Shown in pieces: positions 45,176 through 54,500 of a stretch of 64,000 nt of DNA. Position numbers and translations under genes: made by a program. The DNA is from Methylogaea oryzae (GTDB taxonomy: Bacteria; Pseudomonadota; Gammaproteobacteria; Methylococcales; Methylococcaceae). The notes beneath the pieces were generated by a model, which saw only the letters and a program-made list of their open reading frames with translations, was not told where the DNA came from and searched no databases. The stretch spans positions 3,218,001 to 3,282,000 of the forward strand of contig NZ_AP019782.1 of the NCBI RefSeq assembly GCF_019669985.1, in the 5' to 3' direction. How positions within the stretch are numbered: position 1 is the first letter of the stretch; the number at the start of each line of letters is the position of its first letter.

Positions 45176-45265
45176 GATACATAAGAACAATCGCGCCGAA
45201 GGCATTAGAGCGAATACATAATCGCAGGGTGCGAACACTGTATAGCTGAAATAGAACAAAACACC

Positions 45266-46690
45266 ATGACACTCACCCTTAAACAGCTTGAACTCAATAA
45301 GGATTACACCTTTCATGTAACAGTTGTGCATGGAGAAAAAAATTACGCAGGAGAACTAGCGCTTAAACCAGACAAAATAATTCTAACCGTCAAGTGGGAG
45401 GAATTCACTGACAACCCTGGCGCGTTTGGATGGAAAAAAATAGATCGTTTATCATGTAGACAACAGAACAGCACATTCCTCCTACTCGACCTTCGACCAC
45501 AATCTGGACTGGCAAAAATACTAGACCGTCAATCTCATCGCTCATACTTTGAATCCACTTACGAAGTAGGCTACGTGCTATACAGCCAAAGCCACTTCAA
45601 AAACACCCAAACCTTCCTAGAAATTGAGCTTTTCTCACCGACGATAACGACATGGATCGGTAACACCTTCAAACGGGATGAAATTATCGCGCACTATACA
45701 GATCGAAAGGCTTTTCTTCGCAACAAAAAAACATCACTAAGAGAACTAGAGATCCGCATCAACAACCTTGGATACCTGTTCATCGATTACAATCCATCGA
45801 TATTTTACTCGCTACCGGAATGTAAAGCGGGAATAAAATTCCCGCCATCTCTAATTTTGAGAGCAGAAAACGCACTTAGCGCCAACAACGCAATAAGCCT
45901 AATAAACGACTTAATTGTTCTATTATCACTTTTAACCGGCGATGAAATTGAACTCGAAACAGTTTATGCAAATCATGCCGATCACGGACCCCATACGCAA
46001 ATCTCCATCTACTTCCCTACCGCCCATTTAAAACGCAGGCCTAACACTCCAATACTGTTCCCTCTAGGACGAAACCTTCGTCACAATCCATCTAACCTCC
46101 CGGCGCTTCCGCTTGAGACATTCCGAGCATATTTCGCCGAGAACAACGAACACAAGCATATATTCGAAAAATACATTCGATATAGACGCCGCACAAACAC
46201 CGAAGAACGTTTTCTCGGATATTTCCGCCTACTGGAAGCACTAACCAAAACAAAAAAGGCATATTTAGACGAAGAAAAACTTCACAACCTCTGCACCAGA
46301 GCCAAGCCTATCCTAATCAAACATTTTGGCGACAAAAAATCAGTATCCGCGTTCCTCCACAACATCCCCAAATATAACCACTCAAAGTACAACACCGAAA
46401 AATGCCTTCGTGACTTTTTCGATACCATCCCCACCTCCATAACAAACACATGGATTTATGACAAACGCATTCTAAAAAGCATTTGCGACCTACGTAACGA
46501 TTTAAGCCACGCAAACAATCACTCACTTGACAGCAGCACCATAGCTGAATTTACTGTATTAACCGAAACCCTATTAACTATCGCCCTTCTCCGAAAATTA
46601 GAAGTCCCGATAGAGTCAGCGACTTTGGTAATTTCGCGCATGACTGGGTATTTCAGCATAACCAACAAAGCACAACCCAGTTGTTATTAA
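45266..46690 (+). CDS. ApeA-like HEPN-domain protein, candidate phage-defence gene
   Basis: A 474-aa protein of unusual base composition: lines counted by hand give ~42-48% GC, against much higher flanks. The N-terminal ~300 residues are beta-rich in the style of the ApeA N-terminal domain (YAGELALKPDKIILTVKWEE, FLEIELFSPTITTWIG). The C-terminal ~170 residues are helical and end in a HEPN domain with RNDLSH (Arg410, His415), the R-x4-H RNase active site. ApeA proteins are single-gene abortive-infection systems whose HEPN domain cleaves RNA upon infection. No Shine-Dalgarno is evident. It stands alone in an AT-rich island with a repeat upstream. HEPN identity is firmer than the ApeA assignment. 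Confidence 0.7.
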   Translation: MTLTLKQLELNKDYTFHVTVVHGEKNYAGELALKPDKIILTVKWEEFTDNPGAFGWKKIDRLSCRQQNSTFLLLDLRPQSGLAKILDRQSHRSYFESTYEVGYVLYSQSHFKNTQTFLEIELFSPTITTWIGNTFKRDEIIAHYTDRKAFLRNKKTSLRELEIRINNLGYLFIDYNPSIFYSLPECKAGIKFPPSLILRAENALSANNAISLINDLIVLLSLLTGDEIELETVYANHADHGPHTQISIYFPTAHLKRRPNTPILFPLGRNLRHNPSNLPALPLETFRAYFAENNEHKHIFEKYIRYRRRTNTEERFLGYFRLLEALTKTKKAYLDEEKLHNLCTRAKPILIKHFGDKKSVSAFLHNIPKYNHSKYNTEKCLRDFFDTIPTSITNTWIYDKRILKSICDLRNDLSHANNHSLDSSTIAEFTVLTETLLTIALLRKLEVPIESATLVISRMTGYFSITNKAQPSCY

Positions 46691-46835
46691 ACATCACTCG
46701 CTCGACACAGCCTATTACTTGTGTCTGTGATACAAATATTGGAAGCTAAAAGCTTTAGAGCTGAGACCACCCAGGTCAACCACAACACATCAACCGAGCT
46801 ACACATAGCAATAACCACACTGGCGCCCTAGATCG

Positions 46836-47858
46836 ATGCGAAACAAATGGCTTTGGATTTTGGTGAGCGGCGTAATCGCCGTGCTCGGCGGCGTGCTATG
46901 GTGGCGCTTGGGGCCGATGGCGGTCGGCGTCGTTACGCCGACGCGCGGGCCGGCGGTGGAGGCGGTTTACGCCACCGGCACGGTGGAGCCGACGGTGATG
47001 CTGCCCATCGCGCCGCGCCAGGGGGGAAACCTGGCGGAACTGAACGCGGACGAAGGGGACACGGTGCGCAAGGGCCAGGTGCTGGCCCGCTTCGAGGACG
47101 AGGACCTGGACAACACGGTGCGGGAACTGGCTTCCCGCGCCCGCTACGCCCAGGCGCAGTACCGGCGCAACGAGGAGTTGGCGCAGCGCGGTTTCCAGGC
47201 CAAGCTGGAGCTGGACCGGATACGCGCCGACCGGGAGGCGGCCGAGGCGGCGCTGAAACGGGCCGAGGCGCAACGCGGCTTCCTGGCGCTCACGGCTCCC
47301 GCCGACGGTTTGATCATCCGCCGCGACGGAGAAATCGGCCAGTTCATTCCCACCGGCCAAGCCGTCTTCCATTTGTCTTGCTGCGCGCCGTTGCGCGTCA
47401 CCGCCGAAGTGGACGAGGAGGACATTCCCCGCGTCCGGGTGGGACAAAAAGCGCTGTTGCGCGCCGACGCCCTACCGGGCCGGGTGCTGGACGGCGAGGT
47501 GGCCGAGGTGACACCCAAGGGCGATCCGGTGGCGCGCAGTTACCGGGTGCGCATCCGCCTAACCGATCCGGCCGAGTTGCGGGTGGGCATGACGGTGGAC
47601 GCCAACCTGGTGGTGAGCGAACGGCAGGATGCCCTGCTGGTGCCGACCGGCGCCCTGCGGAACGGAACTTTATGGCTGGTGCGGGACGGCAAGCTGCATC
47701 GCCAAGCGGTGCGCGTCGGCGTGGCCGGCGCCGTGCGTAGCGAGATACTGGAAGGGCTGGAACCGGACGCCCAGGTGGTGGATGCGCCCACCGAAGACCT
47801 GCGCGAGGGCCGCGCGGCGCGTGCCCGGCCCACCGATGCGAAGGAATCCGCTCCTTAA
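46836..47858 (+). CDS. Periplasmic adaptor (membrane fusion) protein
   Basis: A 340-aa HlyD/MacA-type protein: one N-terminal membrane helix (WLWILVSGVIAVLGGVLWW), lipoyl-like half motifs (GNLAELNADEGDTVRKGQVL and LTAPADGLIIRR), a helical hairpin, and the beta-barrel domain with VRIRLTDPAELRVGMTVDAN. It bridges the inner-membrane transporter encoded next to an outer-membrane channel. No TolC-like gene is adjacent. It has no obvious ribosome site. Confidence 0.88.
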   Translation: MRNKWLWILVSGVIAVLGGVLWWRLGPMAVGVVTPTRGPAVEAVYATGTVEPTVMLPIAPRQGGNLAELNADEGDTVRKGQVLARFEDEDLDNTVRELASRARYAQAQYRRNEELAQRGFQAKLELDRIRADREAAEAALKRAEAQRGFLALTAPADGLIIRRDGEIGQFIPTGQAVFHLSCCAPLRVTAEVDEEDIPRVRVGQKALLRADALPGRVLDGEVAEVTPKGDPVARSYRVRIRLTDPAELRVGMTVDANLVVSERQDALLVPTGALRNGTLWLVRDGKLHRQAVRVGVAGAVRSEILEGLEPDAQVVDAPTEDLREGRAARARPTDAKESAP

Positions 47859-47866
47859 CTTTTTGT

Positions 47867-47899
47867 CTCACCCTCCCCCCTCTCCCGGCGGAGAGGGGG
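47867..47899. repeat. Palindromic repeat between adaptor and permease genes
   Basis: A copy of the same repeat family in opposite orientation (CTCACCCTCCC...CTCCCGGCGGAGAGGGGG). It lies in the 97-base gap between the two genes. Read in an open frame it would give a peptide like HPPPSPGGEG. Confidence 0.7.
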
Positions 47900-47955
47900 C
47901 GACAACGGGAACCGCCGATCTTGGACGCAACTACACCACGTTTCCCCGCCTCCCC

Positions 47956-49200
47956 ATGATCATCCAACTCAAAGTCGCCCTGGGCCACCTCACCAGCCGC
48001 AAGCGCCAGACCCTCGTCTCCCTGGGCGGAGTGGTGCTGGGCGTGGCGTTTTTCCTGGCGGTGTCGTCCATGATGCGCGGCTCGGAGAAGGACTTCGTCA
48101 AGCGGCTGGTGGACAACAGCCCGCACATCACCGTGTCCGACGACTACCGCAAGCCGCGCGTGCAGCCGGCCGAGCTAAGCTGGACGGACGGCGCGGTGCG
48201 CATAACCAACGTCAAGCCGCAGACCGAAACCCGCGGCATCCGCGGCTACCGGGAAAAGCTGGCTTTCGTGCGCTCCCTGCCCGGCGTGCGGGCGGCACCG
48301 GTGCTGGTGGACTCGGCCGTGCTCAGCTTCGCCGGCCGCCAGCAAGGCGTCACCCTCTCCGGCATCGTGCCGGCGGACATGAAGGACGTCTCCACCATCG
48401 AGGAGAAAATCGTCCAAGGCTCGCTGGACGCCCTGGCGTTCAATCCCAACGGCATCGTCGTCGGCAAAGGCCTGGTGGACAAATTCAACCTGCGGTTGGG
48501 CGGCACGGTAAGCGTGGTGTCTTCCAGCGGCGCCGGCCGGCCCATGAAAGTCGTCGGCATTTTCCGCACCGGCAACGCCACTTACGACGAGGCGCAGACT
48601 TTCGTGCTGCTCAAGCGCGCCCAGGTGATGTCCGACCGGCCCAACCGCGCCAACCGCATCGTCATCCAGTTGGACGATCCCTATGCCGCCCGCGTCCTGG
48701 CCCAGCGCATCGAGGCGGCCGTCGGCTACAAATCGGTGTCGTGGATCGAGGCCTCGGAGGACGTCCTCAGCCTGCTGGTGGTGCGCAACATCATCATGTT
48801 CAGCGTGGTGTCGGCCATCCTGGTGGTGGCGTCGTTCGGCATCTACAACACCATTTCCACCATCGCCATGGAGAAGACGCGCGACATCGCCATCCTCAAA
48901 TCCATGGGCTTCCACGCCCGCGACGTGCGGCTGATTTTCCTGCTGGAAGGCAGCATCGTCGGCGTCATCGGCAGCAGCTTCGGCCTGGCGCTGGGGGTGG
49001 GGCTGATGAAGCTGCTGTCCACCATCCAATTAAAACCGCCGGGCGTATCGGACAAAGTGCCCATTCCCATCTGGTGGGGACCGGAGCAATACGCCATCGC
49101 CGCCGCCTTCGCGCTGACGTCCTGCGTGGCCGCCGCCTATTTGCCGGCGCGGCGGGCCTCCCGCGTGCAGCCGGTGGACATTCTGCGGGGCGCTTCGTGA
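47956..49200 (+). CDS. MacB/FtsX-type ABC transporter permease
   Basis: A 414-aa membrane protein of the lipoprotein/macrolide exporter permease type. A first helix (LVSLGGVVLGVAFFLAVSS) is followed by a large periplasmic domain and three C-terminal helices (MFSVVSAILVVASFGIYNTIS; VGVIGSSFGLALGVGLMKLL; YAIAAAFALTSCVAAAYLPA). ATG at 47956. The stop overlaps the GTG start of the ATPase (GTGA). Confidence 0.9.
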   Translation: MIIQLKVALGHLTSRKRQTLVSLGGVVLGVAFFLAVSSMMRGSEKDFVKRLVDNSPHITVSDDYRKPRVQPAELSWTDGAVRITNVKPQTETRGIRGYREKLAFVRSLPGVRAAPVLVDSAVLSFAGRQQGVTLSGIVPADMKDVSTIEEKIVQGSLDALAFNPNGIVVGKGLVDKFNLRLGGTVSVVSSSGAGRPMKVVGIFRTGNATYDEAQTFVLLKRAQVMSDRPNRANRIVIQLDDPYAARVLAQRIEAAVGYKSVSWIEASEDVLSLLVVRNIIMFSVVSAILVVASFGIYNTISTIAMEKTRDIAILKSMGFHARDVRLIFLLEGSIVGVIGSSFGLALGVGLMKLLSTIQLKPPGVSDKVPIPIWWGPEQYAIAAAFALTSCVAAAYLPARRASRVQPVDILRGAS

Positions 49201-49892
49201 GCGCTGTGCTGCGGGCCGAGCAGCTGCTGCGCGTCCTGCCGGGCGAAGTGCCGGTCACCCTGGTGGACGGCGTCAGCCTGGACATCCAGCGCGGCGAGTT
49301 CGTCTGCATCATGGGGCCGTCCGGCTCGGGCAAATCGTCGCTGCTGTATCTGCTGGGGCTGCTGGACACTCCCACGTCGGGCCGGGTATGGCTGGACGGC
49401 GAGGACACCTCCGTTTACGGCGAAAACGAACTGGCCAACCGCCGCCTGGAAAAGTTGGGCTTCGTCTTCCAGTTCCATTTTTTGCTGGCCGAATTCAGCG
49501 TGCTGGACAACGTCACGCTGCCCATGCTGCGCCTGGGCCGGATGGACGAAACGGCCGCCCGCCGGCGCGGCATAGAACTATTGGAACGGCTGGGCGTGGC
49601 CGAGCACCACCCCAAGTTCCCCCATCAGCTTTCCGGCGGCCAGCGCCAGCGCGTCGCCATCGCCCGCGCCCTGGCCAACGATCCCCTGGTAGTGCTGGCG
49701 GACGAACCCACCGGCAACCTGGACTCCGCCTCCGGCGCCACCGTGCGAGGCATCCTGCAAGACCTGACCCACCAGATGGGCAAGACGGTGGTGGCAGTGA
49801 CCCACGACCCCGCTTTCGCGGCGGCCGCCGACCGGCGCATCGGTATTGTGGACGGGAAAATCGACGTCGGCTGGCGGCCGGGGGCGATGTAG
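49197..49892 (+). CDS. ABC transporter ATP-binding protein (LolD/MacB type)
   Basis: A 231-aa ATPase: Walker A GPSGSGKSSLLYLLG, Q-loop VFQFHFLLAEFSVLDNV, signature LSGGQRQRVAIARAL, Walker B VLADEPTGNLDS and H-loop VTHDPAFA. It powers the exporter formed with the permease and adaptor. The GTG start overlaps the permease stop. The substrate is not evident. Confidence 0.93.
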   Translation: MSAVLRAEQLLRVLPGEVPVTLVDGVSLDIQRGEFVCIMGPSGSGKSSLLYLLGLLDTPTSGRVWLDGEDTSVYGENELANRRLEKLGFVFQFHFLLAEFSVLDNVTLPMLRLGRMDETAARRRGIELLERLGVAEHHPKFPHQLSGGQRQRVAIARALANDPLVVLADEPTGNLDSASGATVRGILQDLTHQMGKTVVAVTHDPAFAAAADRRIGIVDGKIDVGWRPGAM

Positions 49893-49970
49893 GCCGGAAG
49901 AGGCGCGCAGGCCATGCGGCCGGACGTTACGCGCGCCCACCCCGACCTATGCAAAGATGAACCAGCGACA

Positions 49971-50387
49971 TCATTCCTCCGCCAGCAACAGCTCCACCTC
50001 ACCGAACCCCTGCCCCTGCAGCCGGAAACCGCGCAGCTCCAGCACGCCTTTGGTGTTGAGGGAAATAATCAGGTACAGCGCTTCCGGATAGGCCGCCTGG
50101 GCCGCGTCCTCGGCGGACGGCAGGGCCGGCGCGGTGGGGTGGGAGTGGAAAATGGCGAACAGCGCCTCGCCTTTCTCGCGCATGGCGCGCATGGCGGCGA
50201 TCTGGCCCTGGGGATCGAGCTGGAAACGGGTGGCCGGATCGCCGGCGGCGTTGGCGACCGGGTAACAACTGGCCGGCACGCCGTTTTTCGCGCCGACCAA
50301 GCCGCACACTTCCAGATCGGGCGACAGCTGGGCGTGGTGCAGCAATTGGTTGACCAGGGGACGGGGAATGGCGATGGGCTGGTTCAT
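49971..50387 (-). CDS. JAMM/Mov34-family metallopeptidase (M67)
   Basis: A 138-aa JAB1/MPN-domain protease. The metal site is complete: Glu26 in DLEVCGLVG and the HSHPTAPALPSAED motif (His81, His83, Ser91, Asp94). Bacterial members of this type process ThiS- or MoaD-like sulfur carriers, often beside cysteine synthases; no such partner is adjacent. It is divergent from the isocitrate lyase/PEP mutase family gene. Confidence 0.9.
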   Translation of the reverse strand: MNQPIAIPRPLVNQLLHHAQLSPDLEVCGLVGAKNGVPASCYPVANAAGDPATRFQLDPQGQIAAMRAMREKGEALFAIFHSHPTAPALPSAEDAAQAAYPEALYLIISLNTKGVLELRGFRLQGQGFGEVELLLAEE

Positions 50388-50476
50388 AGCGTCGGCTCGG
50401 ATTGGAACTGGGCGGCAGCGTAGCCGAATTCCCGCCTTCTGGCTATGCTAGCCGCCGACACCCCCGGAGAACCGCC

Positions 50477-51331
50477 ATGTCCAGTCCCGCCGACCGCCTA
50501 CGCCGCCTGCTCGCCCAACCGGGCATCCGGGTCATGCCCGGCTGCCACGACGCTATGTCCGCCAGGCTGATCGAGGAAGCCGGCTTCGACATGGGCTTCA
50601 TGAGCGGCTTCGCCGTCTCCGCCGTGCGGCTGGGCCTGCCCGACACCGGACTGATTTCCTACGGCGAGCTGCTGGAACAGGGCAGCAACGTCTGCGCCGC
50701 CGTATCCATCCCCCTGTTCGGCGACGGCGACACCGGCTTCGGCAACGCCCTCAACGTCAAGCGCACCGTGCAAGGCTACGCCCGCGCCGGCTTCGCCTGC
50801 ATCATGCTGGAAGACCAGGTCGCCCCCAAACGCTGCGGCCACACCCAGGGCAAGGCGGTGGTGAGCCGGGACGAAGCCGCCATGCGCATCCGCGCCGCGG
50901 TGGATGCCCGCAACGAAGGCGCAGACATCCTCGTCATGGCCCGCACCGACGCCCGCGCCACCGACGGCCTGGACGAAGCCATCGCCCGCTGCAAGCTGTT
51001 CCGCAAGCTGGGCGCCGACATCACGTTCCTGGAAGCGCCGGAAAGCGAAGAGGAAATGCGCCGCTACTGCGCCGAGGTGGACGGCCCGAAAATGGCCAAT
51101 CTGATCGAACACGGCAAAACGCCGCTGCTGCCGCCGGCCGAACTGGAAGCCATCGGCTACAAAATCGCCGTGTATCCCCTCACCCAGCTCAACGTCGCCA
51201 TCAAGGCCATGCGCGCCGCCTTGCGGGCCATCAAGGCCGGCGGCCGGCCGGACGTGATGGATTTCGAGGAACTGAAATCGGCGGTGGGCTTTCCCGATTA
51301 TTATGACGCGGAAGACCGCTACCGCGGTTGA
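50477..51331 (+). CDS. Isocitrate lyase / PEP mutase family enzyme
   Basis: A 284-aa TIM-barrel enzyme in the oxaloacetate decarboxylase / methylisocitrate lyase group. Visible: VMPGCHDAMSARLIEEAGFDM, DGDTGFGNALNVKRTV with metal Asp residues, and the loop MLEDQVAPKRCGHTQGKAVV with the catalytic KRCGH pattern. It is likely a carbon-carbon lyase acting on a 2-hydroxy acid; no prpC or prpD genes accompany it, so PrpB is not certain. ATG at 50477 has a GGAG site. Confidence 0.85.
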   Translation: MSSPADRLRRLLAQPGIRVMPGCHDAMSARLIEEAGFDMGFMSGFAVSAVRLGLPDTGLISYGELLEQGSNVCAAVSIPLFGDGDTGFGNALNVKRTVQGYARAGFACIMLEDQVAPKRCGHTQGKAVVSRDEAAMRIRAAVDARNEGADILVMARTDARATDGLDEAIARCKLFRKLGADITFLEAPESEEEMRRYCAEVDGPKMANLIEHGKTPLLPPAELEAIGYKIAVYPLTQLNVAIKAMRAALRAIKAGGRPDVMDFEELKSAVGFPDYYDAEDRYRG

Positions 51332-51439
51332 CGGTAAATTCGAGCGCTCGCCGGGCGCGAAGTCCATAAAGAAAGCGATCGACCGGGGCGATAACGCATT
51401 ATTTTTCACTTAAGTCAGAACTTCCCTAAACTTGTGATT

Positions 51440-51545
51440 GGGCCCGCGAGACCGGGCGATAGGACATCCGGCCGGAACCCGAAAGACGGGCTTGCCTGGC
51501 TTTCACCGACGAGCAGCCCCGAGAAAGGCGTAACAGGGACCCGAA
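51440..51545 (+). promoter_or_regulatory. Structured leader of the hybrid kinase gene
   Basis: The last ~110 bases before the 51550 gene can form several short stems: GCCCG / CGGGC (from 51447), CCCG-AAAGA-CGGG, and GCCT..TTT with AAAGGC. It does not match the c-di-GMP-I riboswitch core that I checked. It may be a regulatory leader or simple GC-rich sequence. Confidence 0.25.
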
Positions 51546-51549
51546 GACG

Positions 51550-54500
51550 ATGAGCCAGCTCCCCACACCGCACCGCTACCGGCCGGCCGCGTTTTTCGCA
51601 TTGCTTATCGCCTACCTGGCAACGGGCAAGCTCTGCTTGCTGCTGGCGCTGCCTCCCGTCTATTCCACCCCCTTGTTCCCGCCGGCCGGGCTCGCCTTGG
51701 CCGCCGTCTATCTGGCCGGCAAGCGGGCCTTGCCTTGGATCTTCGTCGGCGCGTGGCTGCTCAACCTGTGGACCGGGTACACGCCTGCCTCCTCCGTCCG
51801 GGCGGCCGCATTCGCCGCCGCCATGGGCCTGGCGCCGGTCGTCCAGGCCATGGTCGGCGGACGGGTTTTGCATCGCCTGCTGGGAACCGGTTGCCGTTTC
51901 GATCAAACCGGCGACTTGCAGCGGCTGTTCATCGCGGCCCCGCTGCTGTGCCTGACCAGCGCGACCCTATCGATCGGCGCGCTCGCCGCCCTGGACCTGG
52001 TCGAACCGGACGGCCTCGCCAAGCACTGGCTAACGTGGTGGCTGGGCGACACCCTCGGCGTGCTGGTGTTTTTCCCCATTGGCCTGGTGCTGGCGGCCGA
52101 GCCGCGCGACGCTTGGAGGGCCAGGAGACTGTCGGTCGCCGGCCCCATGCTGTTCATCCTGACCCTGGTGCTCGCCTTTCACTTCACGGCCGGCCAATGG
52201 AGCCGGCAAGCCTCCATGGAGAAATTCCAAGGCCTGTCGGACCAGTTCCGGCAACACATCCTTACCCGTCTCGACGAGCAGGAGCTGCTGTTGCAGCAAA
52301 TGCAGGCTTTGTTCGGTCATGGAGAAAAACCGCCCAGTAGAGAGCAATTCGGCATCCTCACCCAGGGCGTGGTGAAACACATCGGCGCGGTCCAAGCCAT
52401 CGAATGGGCGCCGCGCATCGCGGCGGCGGAACGGGGCCGATTCGAGGCCGCCGAGGCCAGTCAGCTGGCCGGTTTCGAAATCAAGGAAAGAGACGGCCAA
52501 GGGCGGCCGATCCGGGCGCAACCCCGCCCTTATTACTATCCCATCACCTACCTGGAACCCATGGCGGGCAACGAGGTGGCGCTGGGGTTCGACCTGGCGT
52601 CCACGCCCGAGCGCCGTGAGGCCCTGGAGCTCGCCCTGGCCAACGACAAGCTGGTGGCGACCGCGCCCCTCCGCCTGCTGCAGGACAAGACCGGCCAAGC
52701 GGCCGTGTTGCTGCTCCTTCCGGTGAAAGCGCAAGGAACGAATTCGGACATGCTGCTGAGCGTGCTGAAAATGGGCGATTTCATCGAAGCCCAGCTGTCG
52801 GCCCATTCGCTCCCCTTGTTCGTGCGGCTGAGCGATACGGCCGCCGGCCTGCCCCTGTACGACAACCTCAGCGCCGCCGCGGCGACGCCGCTGTACAGCA
52901 CCGAATTCCGCTTCGCCGGCCGGCGCTATTCGCTGGAAACGGCGCCTGTGCCGCAGTACTGGAACCAGGGCCAAGGCGGACAGACCGTCGGTTTCCTGGC
53001 CGCCGGCCTGCTGGGAACGGGGGTGCTAGGGGGACTGCTGCTGTTGGGCACCGGCTATACCGCCCGGGTCGAAAGCCAGGTGCGGGAACGCACCCAAGCG
53101 CTGCTGGAGAGCGAACAGCGCTGGCATTTCGCCCTGGAAGGCTCCGGCGACGGCGTGTGGGACTGGGACGTGCCGGCCGGCGAAGTGCTGTTTTCCCGCC
53201 GCTGGTACGAGATACAGGGCTACGCGCCGGGCGAGATCGGCCCTGCCATCGGCGACTGGGAGCGGCTGGTGCATCCCGACGACTTGCCAGTGCTGCAACG
53301 AGAGCTGCAAGCCCATCTGCGAGGCGAAACGCCGAGCTTCGCCTGCGAACACCGGGTACGCTGCGAAAACGGCGAATACAAATGGATTCTGGGCCGCGGC
53401 ATGGTGGTCAGCCGCGACGAGAGCGGCCGCCCGCTCCGCGTCGTCGGCACGCACTCCGATATATCCGAGCGCAAGCGGTTGGAAGCGGAACTGCAAAGCA
53501 GCCATGACCGGCTCGCCAAAATCTCCCAGCACGTGCCCGGCGTGATCTACCAATACCGGCAGTATCCCGACGGGCGGGCGTGCTTTCCCTACGCCAGCGA
53601 CGGCATCCGGGAAATCTACGAGGTAACGCCGGAACAAGTGCGGGAGGACGCGACACCGGTATTCGCGGTCTTGCACCCGGACGATCACGACGCCATCGTC
53701 GCTTCGATCCGCGAATCGGAACGCACCATGCAGCCCTGGCGCCTGGACTACCGCGTCACCCTGCCGAGCAAAGGCGAGCGCTGGCTGTCCGGCCACGCCA
53801 AGCCGGAAAGGCTGGCGGAAGGCAGCACCCTTTGGCACGGCTACATTTCCGATATCACCGAGAAAAAAGCCCTGGACCGCAAGCTCCAGGAAAACGAGCA
53901 ACGCCTGGAATTCGCCTTCGAAGGCACCGGCGACGGCCTGTGGGACTGGAACATAAGCAAAGGCGAGGTGTTTTTCTCCAAGCGCTGGAAGGAAATGCTG
54001 GGCTACGCCGAGGACGAGATCGGCAGCGACGTGGAGGAATGGACGCAACGCATCCATCCCGACGATACGGCCGCCGTCATGGCCGACGTGCAGTCCTGCT
54101 TCGACGGCGCCACGCCCCACTACGTCAACGAACACCGCGTGCTGTGCAAGGACGGCAGCTACAAATGGATACTGGACCGCGGCATCATCATCGACCGGGA
54201 CGCCGCCGGCCAGCCGACGCGCATGACCGGCACCCACACGGACGTCACCGCTAGGCGCATGGCGGCCGAGGCACTGCGCAACGCCAAGGCCCTGGCCGAG
54301 GAAAACGCCCGCGCCAAAAGCGAATTCCTGGCGAACATGTCCCACGAAATCCGCACGCCGATGAACGGCGTCATCGGCTTGACGCAACTGGCGCTGAACC
54401 TGCCGGCCAGCGCGGAATTGCGCGATTACCTGGAAAAAATCGCCGCCTCCTCGCAAAACCTGCTGTCCATTCTCAACGACATCCTCGACTTCTCCAAGCT

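Noticed and set aside
44717-45331. 204-codon minus-strand frame upstream of the HEPN gene
   Set aside because: It translates the intergenic repeats and part of the VIT-family gene in antisense. Such frames arise wherever this repeat occurs.
47629-47955. Upstream extension of the ABC permease frame
   Set aside because: The extension runs out of frame through the end of the adaptor gene and through the palindromic repeat. The first membrane helix and a proper start fit the ATG at 47956.
51440-51545. c-di-GMP-I (GEMM) riboswitch before the hybrid kinase
   Set aside because: The conserved core with a GCAAAGCC-like segment and tetraloop receptor could not be found, so only a generic structured leader is reported.
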